A stretch of DNA of 64,000 nucleotides from Misgurnus anguillicaudatus. Its lineage: Eukaryota > Chordata > Actinopteri > Cypriniformes > Cobitidae. Both the position numbers and the translations under genes were made by a program. The notes below the pieces were generated by a model. That model had not been told where the DNA came from. It worked only from the letters and a program-made list of their open reading frames with translations, and did not search any database. The stretch is from positions 29,042,001 through 29,106,000 of the forward strand of contig NC_073348.2 in assembly GCF_027580225.2 (NCBI RefSeq), given 5' to 3'. Of this stretch, positions 1 through 10,957 are shown piece after piece (within the stretch, counting starts at the first letter, position 1; each line of letters begins with the position of its first letter).

Positions 1-48
1 GTCTATTTCATGTACAAACACTCGACTGACATTCCCATTGTAAAGACA

Positions 49-812
49 GGGTTTCCCGCAGCACTTAGCAGTTCGGGCGGCCCGCCTAAGCTGGGAAACC
101 CTACCACCTTAACTAGGTCTTCCAAAAAAAGAATTTCGGCCGAAATGAGAGAAAGACGTGGTCCGTCACTGTCTGGAGGACAACTAGCCAGCTGATACAA
201 CATCTCAGACAATAGCGCGAACGATAGTTGATAAAACGCATGTCCGTGAGAACTGTAAGTAGACTTATGTTTTGGGTTTATTTAAGCCTGCTATTGTATA
301 AGTCTATAGTTCTTGCAAATTTAAAGTAAGTTAGCTGGTGATTTTGTTGTTTGAGCAACCTGCTAGCAAGGTTGTGCCTGTTGATTAGATATAATTGTTG
401 AGCGCTCTTGCTCACGTTATTTATGTGCATTATTTACATGCTACAGTAGTTACACTCCTTTAAGATAATGTAATTAATAGTGGAAAATAATCAGTTTTTG
501 CAATCTTCGCGCTATCTATAATCGTTCGCAACAGACGTTCTATAACATCTGCTTCAGTTTGTGTTTATTAACCCTTTAGTTTCACATCATCACGCAGCTA
601 TTCCCGTTAGAGGTATCTGTTAAAAACATTTAATTTATTAATAATCTAGTATGTGTTCATTTTCTGTCATAGTTTCTTCAAATTTAAGTTTTATTTGAGT
701 GTTTTAATAAAACTATTTTCATTTTCATCATGACGCGTACATGACCCGCCCCTTTGATTGCCACGCCCCCCAACCACCTTAACTAACAATTTTTTTGTGG
801 GAAACCTTGAAA
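49..812. mobile_element. Possible DNA transposon with GGGTTTCCC ends
   Basis: The left end reads cagGGTTTCCCGCA and the right end TGTGGGAAACCTTG, forming approximate inverted repeats about 750 bp apart. CACCTTAACTA occurs just inside both ends in related context. The interior is AT-rich and non-coding. The boundaries and the reading as one element are tentative. Confidence 0.4.
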
Positions 813-1214
813 GATGCCTCTGTGCTTTTATAGTTGCGCTTTGAAGACCCATCACCCCCGAGCAACAACACGAAATGACTGAATATATCTTCATATGATA
901 CATCAGGCCACTTCTTAATTTCATCCTCACACTGGGTCATACATGGCAGGTGTAGTAAATCTTGTATATAAATATAAATATAAACTGTTTGCTCCACACC
1001 ACTGTTTCCTATCGGTTGGCTATTAAAACGGACGTCTCGCACAAAAATATACGTCACATCTCACAAAATAAGGTAAAACATTCCACCTAAAATCTCCTCC
1101 TCTGTTTAATGAAATAAAATTGTTGAATTTCAAGAAACAAGAAGGTGAATAAATAATGACAGAATTTAAATTAGCCACCTGTTTAGTTTTAAATTAGGCT
1201 GTTTTTTAAGACAT
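813..1214. other. Intergenic, nothing recognised
   Basis: AT-rich sequence without a convincing open frame, repeat end or structured RNA. Small open frames on the minus strand look like chance. Confidence 0.5.
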
Positions 1215-1218
1215 TTAA

Positions 1219-2141
1219 AGGAATAGTCGATTTTATTAAAAGAAAAATCCAGATAATTTACTCACCACCATGTCATCCAAAATGTTGATGTCTTTCTTTG
1301 TTCAGTCGAGAAGAAATGATGTTTTTTGAGGAAAACATTGCAGGATTTTTTTTATTTTAATGGACTTTAATAGACACCAACAATTAACACTTAACTCAAC
1401 ACGTAACAGTTTTTTTCAACTGAGTTTCAAAGGACTATAAACAATCCCAAACGAGGCATAATAATCTTATTAAGGGTCTTATCTAGCAAAACGATTGTCA
1501 TTTTTGACAAGAAAAATAACAAATATACACTTTTAAAGCACATCTTCTCGTCTAGATCTGGTCGGGATACGCTAGTTGACCCCACGCAATACGTCATGAC
1601 GTCAAGAGGTCACAGAAGACGAACGCGAAACTCCGCCCCAGTGTTTACAAGTGTCTTGAAAGAGGACCGTTCCTACGTTGTTGTATGTCAACTGATACTA
1701 ATTAATGTCTTTGTGTCAGTTTATTGTTTAAAATGGTCCGCAAATGTGCGTTGTATATATGTAACACGTGACCTCCCTACTTCACTACGCATTTACGTTA
1801 GGTCGCGCTGGACTGGACCTAGACGAAAAGTTGTGGTTTAAAAGAGCATATTTTTTTATTTTTCTTGTCAAAAATGACAATCGTTTCGCTAGATAAGACC
1901 CTTATGCCTCGTTTGGGATTGTTTATAGTCCTTTGAAACTCCGTTGAAAAAAACTGTTTCGTGTTGAGTTAAGTGTTAATTGTTGGTGTCTAAAATCCAT
2001 TAAAATGAGAAAATCCTGGAATGTTTTCCTCAAAAAAACATAATTTCTTCTCGACTGAACAAAGAAAGACATCAACATTTTGGGTGGCATGGTGGTGAGT
2101 GGATTGTCGGGATTTTTCTTTTAAGAAAATGGACTATTCCT
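1219..2141 (+). mobile_element. Palindromic TTAA element, family A, copy 1
   Basis: Foldback element flanked by TTAA (1215-1218 and 2142-2145), with termini AGGAATAGTC and GGACTATTCCT. Arms of about 320 bp are inverted copies (GATGTCTTTCTTTGTTCAG on the left, its complement on the right). The loop, about 1545-1845, contains CpG-rich sequence and an ATG at 1733 that opens MVRKCALYIC before a stop, a THAP-like Cys-x4-Cys start. It encodes no transposase. The family has copies at 25449 and about 38598. TTAA targeting with AGG ends suggests a non-autonomous Kolobok- or piggyBac-type element, which is an inference. Confidence 0.88.
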
Positions 2142-2145
2142 TTAA

Positions 2146-2375
2146 GAAAGAAGATAAAAGCCTCAGGGGTGTATTTTAAATGCACAAGTAGGACCAATGA
2201 TGCTGTTTTGTTTAAATAAATATTTCAATATTGAATATTTATTTAATATCTAGGAAGTTACATGTTATATATAGATGTGTCACTAGCAGAAATAATAAAC
2301 TGAAATCAAACTTTAATGCACTGTTGGTAAATGTACTGAAAACATCAGAAATGTGTTGTCTGTGAGAAAAGGATA
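2146..2375. other. Intergenic, nothing recognised
   Basis: AT-rich spacer between two transposon copies. No coding or structural signal was seen. Confidence 0.5.
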
Positions 2376-2635
2376 TATATGAAGAGTTTCGTTGCAAAAC
2401 GAGATAACCACCATTTTTAATTGTTCAGAAATCGCGTTTTTTGGTTGTGCATTCCAATTCATTTCATTGCAACTGCAGTTAGTTTGTTTTGATTTAAAAC
2501 CTTCATAACTTAAAAAATACAGCCTGTAGCACCATAAAACAAAATAATAACATGATAACATAATAATAAACATGTTTTGACAAAAATGTAAAAAAAAATG
2601 GATTTATCTCGTTTTGCAATGAAACTCTTCATATG
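2376..2635. mobile_element. Short inverted-repeat element (MITE), about 260 bp
   Basis: The ends are inverted copies: ATGAAGAGTTTCGTTGCAAA at 2379-2398, answered by TTTTGCAATGAAACTCTTCA at 2612-2631, with one mismatch. The match extends through the ACGAGATAA motif. The interior is AT-rich and non-coding. The small minus-strand open frame here is a by-product. Confidence 0.75.
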
Positions 2636-3379
2636 TTTATTACAAACAACAACAACATGCAAATAGTGGATTTGGAGGCCTGCAAACTTTTACAACTCTG
2701 TTACCAAACTATGAACTACACAAAAACATGAATACAAAAATCAGAGCACTGAACTGCACTTTAAAAATCTGACACGTGCTATGCATTTGATAAACACATA
2801 TGATGGCCATATACAAATAATTGCCATAAAAGGTTATTATTGTTGTTATTGTGGCAAATAATAGACCTTTTTTAAGCAGCAATGATAAAACGCTGAAGAA
2901 TGAATATGAATTTTATCTCGGATTGAGCACGATCCCAATAAGCAGGTGATTATGTACAGACATGAGCTTAAAAACCTGTGATGTCATGAGTGTTTGATCA
3001 ATGATGTCAATGCATTAGACCCAAAATACACTGCGAATTTAAAAGATATGAAGGGAAAACGCATGGGATGAAGTGAAGGTGTACTTACAGAGTCACAGAA
3101 TATGGAAATACGGTATTTGAAAGATGAGGATGGATCTGTCAGTCGTGCTGTATCATGCGATGAAGATGACCTACAAAGTAAAAGAAAAAAAAAACACTGT
3201 GCCCTCAGTACAGGAATAAATCGTCAAAAGCAAAGCCAAATGCACGGCATAAGTCGGATCTCGTCGGTCAGCGACATTTTTTAACCGTGTGTTGAGGATT
3301 AGTTAGTGGTAGCCTATGACACATAAACTACGGTGGCACCTCGTTGTTGTTGATGAAGCGTAAAGTTATGAATTCCCGG
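2636..3379. other. Intergenic, nothing recognised
   Basis: AT-rich to mixed sequence leading into the CpG-rich block. The short frame at 3102-3284 (MEIRYLKDEDG...) is hydrophilic but resembles nothing I know. Confidence 0.45.
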
Positions 3380-5720
3380 TATGACATCACTCACACCATA
3401 CACTGTATGTATCAAACGCTCGTGCTCGTTCACGAATGTCGTATTAAAGCACGTCCGACACAGTTTCGTCGAGTGGAACGACAGTACTGTACGTACAGTA
3501 TTGCAGCGTTTAGTTTTCAGGTATAGCCTGACAGTGGTGCTCTCTCTCCCTCTCTGCAGCCCGAGGGAACTCTAGATCACAAGAACTCCACAAAGCACCA
3601 TCTCCGTGATATATCCCGATTATTTACATCATCGAGCTCATTTCACACTTCGTTTGACCCCTGATCCGAATCGTGCTCCGTTTTGCATCTCGGTGCAAAA
3701 TGTCGATGTGGGCTCTGACAAGCCAGACACACGAAGAGAGTCCATCTTGCTTTGGGGAAGATGAAGTATAAATCTCACTCCTGTCAAACTCCGCCAGTGC
3801 GTTTTCACGGAGAGAACCCCCACCGCGTGCACACGACCCCTTTCGTTACTTAAACTAGGGGTTTTCGGGGGAGACTTTTCAAATGAGACGGGTTTGCGCT
3901 CGGGTTTCCCACAGCGTTTTGTCAGATAGACTAAAAGTAGCTGGCTAGCCTGCTAGCACCCGTGATGCGAGATTGCTCTGGCGTGTCATTAACAGAGCCA
4001 TACGCGATAATCGCACGATCGCCGTTGGACACTTTGCGTCCGACGTTCGCGCTTTTGAAACGCAACGAGTTTGATCGTTGTTACATTGTAACATTGCGTT
4101 GGATGAGGGAAGTGGCCATTCGGTTCCCCTGATGAGGGCACATAGCTGCCTTGATCCGTGTTATATCAACGCTTTGCATCGCCAAATTCACAGAAACGCT
4201 GATGTTCGGCAGGTGTCAAACACGGCGATCCCTTTAAGTTGTTTATAATCGTAGCCCTCGGGATCTCCATGTCGGTGCAACAAACTGGCACGAATTTCGC
4301 ACCGTCCACCCGATCGATCGACACTCGGGTCTTTTTCACGCACAAAACACGAAGTTTTCAGTCATCGCGGCGTCCGTGGATGCAAACTTACCCCTGAAAT
4401 CAAGCCGAAATGCCAGGGCCTTCTCATTCCAGCCTCCCGTCCACCTCAAACTTATTGACACATCGGAACAGTTCTGCACTGGCCGTCCGTACAGTAGCCC
4501 CACAGACAGACTCACCAGCACTTACTGTCTGTTATTTCTACCGGATGGACGCCGCCGTGCTTGGAAAGGCGCAACGTGAAGTCGACAAAACTACATTTGA
4601 ATCGCGATGATCACTATATAAACGAGTAACGGTGGGGCCGAATCGCACTTAGTATCTGTACTTTCGTTTCAAGCGAACAATTTTCTCAGCTTGTTTTCTC
4701 TTCGCCCTCCTCCCCCAAGTGTTCAAGTGTTCCCACTGACTGCTGTGTTATGAAGCCCTTGTGCACAGTGTGTGGATGTTCATAGCGCTGGACTGACTGG
4801 CCTACCCTTGTCACATCATCATCATCTTCTTCATCATCATCATCATCGTTCACAGTCAAATCATTCTGCCTAAACTTTTCTGCTGTCTTTTAGTTGCACC
4901 CACTTCTCAAGGGTCGACACCGCCGCGCCATTCAATGCTTTTTGATCATAGATCAACTCGTCTAACACTACTTTATTAGAGCTTCCTGGGTGTTGTATAT
5001 TACTGGTGTCAGATCGGCGCCGTGCTCGTCAAATAAAGTCTAACAGTGCATGTGCGTCCGCACTTACCGCCACCAAAGTGACTTAACAGGTCCGGAGTCG
5101 ACTACGCCGTTGTCCACCTCTCTCGCCCCCTCGATAGTGCCTTTTCCCGTTCACTTTTTTGCAACATACAGTCTACTGTACATGCAGTGAGTGAAAATAT
5201 AGTTTTCATGTAAGGCGAGTTGTGATTGGCCGCACGCTTGAGTGACGGCCCGAGACCGCCACTCAGAAAGCGCGAACCATTTCGGCACGGTTCCGAGATA
5301 GAGAGATTAAAACCACATCTTCATAATGTCCTGGACGTTTAAACGACACGCAAAACACACAACAGTTACAGAAGAATTGTAGAATATCATTCATTACGTG
5401 AAAGGAAAGTGTAAACTGAACGATATGGACGAGCCATCGTGAAAACAGACCTTGTACACAGTGTGTCTGAACAAACACACACGCAGCAGTCATCGAGCAC
5501 AAACACACATTAGTGAACAACATTGCCCTTCATTCACACATTGCATACGATAGTTAAGGACTCGTCGTGGGTAAAACACGATATAAAGCGGTGTGTGTGG
5601 TAATTTGTGTCATATCTGTCGCTCTCTGTCACGCTGCACCGTTTTCCTGTCTCGTTGCCCTCTTTATAGACTTTTTCTGCACGCGAAGCCTGCGCGTGCT
5701 TACACGACAGTGGACATTAC
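3380..5720. promoter_or_regulatory. Orphan CpG-rich block, candidate promoter
   Basis: About 2.3 kb in which CpG is frequent and GC is near half, against AT-rich flanks. On the minus strand there is a TATA-like TTTATATA at about 4622-4615. Some 220 bp further along the minus strand lies a good donor, CAGGG|GTAAGT (GT at 4391-4390), which would make a 5' exon of roughly 4590-4392. An inverted ATTGG box lies near 5226. On the plus strand a strong acceptor (ctctccctctctgcag) ends at 3559. No open frame here resembles a known protein. It may be the promoter and first exon of a gene running off the left edge, a lncRNA, or an isolated CpG island. Confidence 0.4.
4815..4850 (+). repeat. CAT trinucleotide repeat
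   Basis: Short impure (CAT)n run (catcatcatcatcttcttc...) inside the CpG-rich block. A related (GAT)n run lies at about 5817-5832. Confidence 0.8.
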
Positions 5721-6362
5721 GTTATCGGCCATAAATATCTGTAACAACAGTGAGCTTTAATAAAACAATCCGTGTCCGTAGATGAATAATTATGTTGACA
5801 TGATGATTTATGATTACGATGATGATGATGAGGAGGAAGAGGGGGGTCGATAGATGTGGGATCGTACCTGAGAGACGGTTTGCACGAGGCTTTAATGATA
5901 CTTATATCATTGAATAATATTGATACTTTGTAATACGTGTTAATCTTTCGTGTAATGGGAAGTTTAACCCTTTACACGCGGTGCACGGGAATCAGGACAG
6001 TTGTGTCAGCAATATGTGCTTTTGCTAAGTACTATACACAGCTAGAGAAATAAATCATTGTACCTGAACTTCATATGGTTATTTTTACTTTTTATTTTTA
6101 TTGTATGTATTAGTTATTGTATTTACTTATTATTATAGTATTATTAGCATCATTATTATATTTTATTATAATTTTTCAATATATTGTTATGATATTTTCT
6201 TGCACTCTTACTTGATTGACTATCATGACAATAAGTTCAGGAGGATGAATAATGTATAATTGGACATAATGTGCTTGGATCACATCTAATATAATTTGTG
6301 TATTTTTCGTGTTTGTCAGAGCTGTGCAACTCAATGTCACATTTAACAGCACACAATTATTC
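5721..6362. other. AT-rich intergenic
   Basis: The stretch contains a (GAT)n run and then long A/T tracts rich in TATTAT. No gene is seen. Confidence 0.5.
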
Positions 6363-6450
6363 ATTTTGCAGATGCCTTATCCAAAGCAACTTACAAATGT
6401 GAAAGCATTTAACAATTTGTCTGAGGAGCCAACAATAAGTGTATCATCTA
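6363..6450 (-). mobile_element. SINE tail fragment (minus)
   Basis: Contains GCAGATGCCTTATCCAAAGC followed by AACTTACAAATG, the reverse complement of the tail common to many teleost tRNA-derived SINEs. The head is absent or unrecognisable. Confidence 0.6.
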
Positions 6451-6639
6451 AAGACCCATGTTTACATGTAGGACTAGTTGAATAAAGATTAAAACAATAT
6501 ACAGGTTGTTTTTTATAAACAAAGTTAGACTAACGTTATGTAAGCGCAATGTGCAATAAAAAAAGTTTTGTTGAGACAGCAAATGTTTGTTTTATTAACT
6601 ACACAACATTGCAATATTCCTATAGCTTTGTAATAGAAA

Positions 6640-6740
6640 GGATGTGTTTAATTCCCACTAAACACACATACCGATTAAAAAATGTGTATTGAATGCACCG
6701 TAAGTTACTTTAGATAGAAGTGTCTATAAAATGCTATTAT
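6640..6740 (+). mobile_element. SINE tail fragment (plus)
   Basis: Contains TTGAATGCACCGTAAGT followed by a decayed TTTGGATAAAAGYGTCT-like segment, the usual 3' tail of fish SINEs. It faces the 6363 fragment in opposite orientation. Confidence 0.6.
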
Positions 6741-7380
6741 GATCTGACCCTTAAAAGTAATTTGCTGGTGTATCCTAACTGTATTCAGGTTGATTCAAGC
6801 ATATTTGCGACTTTTTTAAAATAGACCTTCTAACATTTTTAGGTGTCATGATCAAACTCACACTCACAACAAAGGCATCACATACATTCCCTCCAGTGTA
6901 TCCCATCATTCTTGATGGGTGAGTCTAATGGCCAATCATTAACCTCCTACTCAAATAAGTTTGATGACACACATTCTGTTCTCACAAAAGTGAAATCAAA
7001 TCAGTTTTTATATGTTACATCTTAAAACGTGTTAAAACATATTTGATGATAAGGTCATTAGCACCTATAACACTGAGTTGTTGAGAGAGTGAAAGAGTGA
7101 AAGGAAGTTAAAGCTCTTACTGATCAAATCATTACTCTGAAGAGCCATAAATCAAGGTGTTTGGGGGTCTTCATTAACTCTTTAGCAACCCACTTTATTG
7201 TCTCTGTAAAGTAATCACTGGATTTGTACTGTATTTAGTGTCCAATCTGATCATGTGACACACCAGGACATGATGTTAACTGTGTATTAAATATTCTATT
7301 TTAATAGTTTTAAATTGCATACTAAGGCTGGCCACACTCAATTTGCAATGACCAGTGATTAGGAAAGGGGGACTGATTTG
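6741..7380. other. Intergenic, nothing recognised
   Basis: AT-rich unique-looking DNA. No open frame, repeat end or promoter is convincing. Confidence 0.5.
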
Positions 7381-7381
7381 A

Positions 7382-8149
7382 AGGACAAGTTCGGTATAAA
7401 GCCCTGTTTTCAGATTGTTTGTGATGAAATAGAACGGTTTTGACTGAATTTGGACACATGATGCTGGCCCGAGAATTTTTCGGTTTCTGTTGTATCAGCC
7501 CCCACCTCTACAATGGCTATAGGTGCACTGGAACAATCCTTCCTAAAATGCATTAAACTTTCGTTCACAAAGACGTGAAACTCACCGACTGGTCAGGGGT
7601 GTTCACTGATATGCTCACACAAAAACGCTGCAAGAGATGCTTTCCAACAGGTGTTTAACCATTCGTTGTAAACTTGTGGACCTATTTTTCCAAACGCCTC
7701 ACACCCGTATATTCTTCTGCTGAGAGCTTAAATAATAGACACTCTAGCCCAGTTGGTGGCGATAATCCACCTTTGCCAATTGCAAACGGGTTCCCGGCGC
7801 GGAGTAATACCATACCTCACAGCACATCTAATACAAGTCAATTGAGTTGGACAAAAACTACGATAAAACCTGTTGGAAAGCATCTTTTGCAGCTATTTTT
7901 GTGTGAGCATATCAGTGAACACCCCTGACCATTCGGTGAGTTTCACGTCTTTGTAAACGAAAGTTTAATGCATTTTAGGAAGGATTGTTCCAGTGCACCT
8001 ATAGCCATTGTAGAGTTGGGAGCTGATACATCAAACACCCGAAAATTCTCGAGCCAGCATCATATGTCCAAATTTCAGTCAAAACCGTTCTATTTCATCA
8101 TAAACAATCTGAAAACAGGGCTTTAAATGTAAAATACCAAACTTGTCCT
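7382..8149. mobile_element. Palindromic TTAA-type element, family I
   Basis: Long foldback. The left arm begins AGGACAAGTTYGGTA and carries TAGGTGCACTGGAACAATCC. The right arm is its inverted copy, ending CAAACTTGTCC before TTAA at 8149-8152. Arms of about 285 bp enclose a loop of about 200 bp (roughly 7666-7867). The left target reads TTGA, a decayed TTAA. The 84-residue frame at 7674-7928 lies in the loop and right arm and matches no protein known to me. Confidence 0.8.
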
Positions 8150-8510
8150 TAAAGACACACTCTCATATACCTAACCCAACCAAACAGTGCCCGAGTACGA
8201 ATGCCCCCCTTCCCACCTCTGCAAGCCGGCCAGGGCGCGGTACACTAGTCAAACAAACCATGGCTTTTTGGATCAAATGCGCTCGGGCGCAGTTTGGTTG
8301 GGATGTTGCGCCCTAACACGACAGTCACAAACAAGTCACGAAAGTGGAGTATTGAGATCAACTATGGCAACAAATGCCTTTATAATGTGTCGTGCAAAAG
8401 AACTATCATACCATTTTTATTTTTATTTTGAAGTCACGTTTGATCATGTGAGCCTGTGAAATCTTGTGTCACTGTGAAATTGTTACTCACTACAGCCTCG
8501 CGGTCTAATT

Positions 8511-8921
8511 ATAGACCCCTTCACCGTTCACGTCACAGTCGGTTCCCACTGCGCATGTCAGGGTCAGAAAAGTCATTACAGCAGATTGAGTTGCATGTTA
8601 TTCGGTATCGTAAAAAATGCCTACTTACGTCGTGGGCTCTGAAAATCGCACCAGGTCTTCCGTTAAGTTTTCGTGATTCATGCAGAATCTCAAAAACAAA
8701 AAAATACAACATCTGCGGATGCAAGCAATTAACGTGCAGACTGAGACAATGCAAATATCAAAGAGGCTTGTGTTTGTAGTGCTCACTTCATTTGAGGTAA
8801 ATCATAATTTTTCAGCCCTGTTAGATTAAATTTTAAAGCCTCGATTGTATGAACAGTTTGACCCCATGCTGCGCGCGCACCCGATAGTCATTCAATGTTT
8901 ACAAACCTTGAAGGGGTCTAT
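8511..8921. mobile_element. MITE with ATAGACCCCTTCA ends
   Basis: Terminal inverted repeats: ATAGACCCCTTCA at the left and TTGAAGGGGTCTAT at the right, 411 bp apart. The interior includes an open frame (8456-8779), which has no recognised domain and is interpreted as chance. Confidence 0.65.
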
Positions 8922-9234
8922 TTAGTGCGTGCGTTCAGTGGATTATGCTAATTGATTATACCATCAAAAACTAATTGAACCGTTGGAAGTTGGCCTGCGC
9001 TGTTTTTCCGATAGCCCCGCCCTTGCGCTAGTCCTTGTGACAGGAAGTAAAGAGAGGTCGTTTCGGGCAGGGAGAATACCGGTATTTATAAAAATTATGA
9101 ATTTTATGAAAATAATTAAATCATTTATAATAAACATGTCAATATATTCTATATAAGTATTGTAAATTTTGATTTTCATGATGACTTTAAAAACTATTAA
9201 ATGTGCCAAAGAATGCATTGAAATTATCTGTTAA

Positions 9235-9451
9235 AGGCGGAGTCCATGATGTTTGAAAGCCAATGTTGATATTTGAAATCACCCAAACAAACACGCCCCT
9301 ACCCCAATAGAATCTGGACTTTCTGTTGATAGACCCGCCCCATACATACGCAACCCGGCATTTGATTTGATTTGATTGGCTGTAAGTGTGTTTTGGTAGT
9401 CGGCCCGTCTCCTTTCCCAAACCGATTTTTCAAACATCGTGGACTCCGCCT
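9235..9451. mobile_element. TTAA MITE, family C, copy 1 (217 bp)
   Basis: Flanked by TTAA at 9231-9234 and 9452-9455. Termini are AGGCGGAGTCCATGATG and CATCGTGGACTCCGCCT, which are near-perfect inverted repeats. The interior contains short fish-typical GC blocks (CACGCCCCTACCCC). A near-identical copy is nested in another element at 41399-41614. Confidence 0.9.
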
Positions 9452-9455
9452 TTAA

Positions 9456-9947
9456 ATTGTTCTCTGATATCTACATAGAAGTTATGTGGATTTATTAAGT
9501 GCAAAAATTATCCAGAGACAGTTTTACATTTCCAAGACGGTCAAATTACAACCTCAGGATTTGCCTTTAGAATGAAATGGTCTATTAGTACCTTATTTTA
9601 AAAGGTTATGAATAATAATGATTAGCCCCTCTCTGATTGGCTGTTTCACAGAGCAGTTTCTTCAGTATCTGTCTGTGTAAACAGACCTTATGTTTAAGCC
9701 TGTATCAGACAAAGATACAGATTTTGAGGAATGATCAATGGTTTGGAGATTGTTAATGGACATTTCTGAGTGGTAAGTTTGTGTTTTTTTTTCAGTATGT
9801 ACCTGCAAAGCGTAACTCAACTGTAATGTGAATAGTAGAACTTCAGCCCAAACGCTAGCATATAGCATTAACTAGCATATAGCAACACAGCAGTCACAAC
9901 TTTGTTTTTAGCATTTTAACAACTTTGTGATTAATTTAATGTGTAAT
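9456..9947. other. Intergenic, nothing recognised
   Basis: AT-rich spacer with no supported gene or repeat end. Confidence 0.45.
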
Positions 9948-9951
9948 TTAA

Positions 9952-10484
9952 AGAGCACATATTCTCTGATTCACATTTTTAAATTTACTTTGGTGTGTAT
10001 TAATTAGTACATGTTAACGATATGCAAAAGGTACATACCCCAAAGTAAACAATGACCTGAGTTATCATCTCCAATGTAAATCTCTTTTCTTGGACTACAA
10101 CAAACACACGGATTGTAGGCAACAGTTTACTTCCTGGGATTAGTGATGTAGACAAGACAGACTTTATCATACTTCCTCTCGCTTTGACTTACAGCTTGTA
10201 AGTTAACTCCTGCTAGCAACCGAATCTTTCAAACATGGTAAAGAGCGTCACATTTCTGGCTGATGTCGGAGATATTCAGGTCAATCACAACGTACAGATT
10301 AACTGGCCAATCAGAACACAGAGGTTTTTAAATTCATGCATTTCTGGAAGAGAGTGAACTCTGGAGCTACAAAAATCTACGGTATGTGGAAAATAATGTG
10401 TTTTTAACCATAAACCACGCAAACACATTGTATTATACCAAATACACAAAATAACCTTGTTTTTAGCAATGAAATAGGTGCTCT
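9952..10484. mobile_element. TTAA MITE, family F, copy 1
   Basis: Flanked by TTAA at 9948-9951 and 10485-10488. Ends are AGAGCACATATT and AATAGGTGCTCT, imperfect inverted repeats. The interior holds GTACATGTTAACGATATGCA and CCAATCACAACGTACAGATT, both shared with the copy at 32889-33750. It encodes no protein. Confidence 0.85.
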
Positions 10485-10488
10485 TTAA

Positions 10489-10866
10489 TGCCGCGTCACA
10501 GTATGTGTTATGCTGAGATTGGCCTGTTTTTCAGCCGTCTTTTGCATGCACAACGTTTACATAATGAGGAGGAAACAATTGTGGTAATGTCATCATTACC
10601 ATGTACAAAATTATTATTCATCTATGCCTAGGTAAAAACTGTTTTACATTCTACGGCACCTTTAAGATTTGAAAACTGCCTAGTGCGTCCCAGGCTTAAG
10701 TTAAGCATAGCTCTAACTGTTTTAACACTTTTTTGATTAAAATGCATGTAAGCATTAGGGTATGAGAGGCTTACAGCACTAGCCTGTGCTTTTATAAAAC
10801 AGTTACCACACAATACAAAAATATGTATCAACGCAACTTTCATGAAGTAAAATCACTAAGGGGTGT
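10489..10866. other. Intergenic, nothing recognised
   Basis: AT-rich. A small minus-strand open frame lacks any recognised domain. Confidence 0.45.
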
Positions 10867-10957
10867 TTCCCCTGGACAGGGCTTATCCTAGTCCCAGACT
10901 AAAATGCATGTTTGCTTTAATTTAAAAACATCTTGCACTGACATATCTTAACATATA

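Noticed and set aside
1596..1841. Conserved protein shared by three loci (frames at 1596, 25687/25900, 38950)
   Set aside because: The similarity is at DNA level because all three are copies of one palindromic transposon. Frames are interrupted and shifted between copies. Only the short THAP-like start seems worth testing.
4336..4579. Protein-coding first exon in the CpG island
   Set aside because: Open frames exist on both strands but none resembles a known protein. CpG-rich DNA has few stop codons, so open frames are expected.
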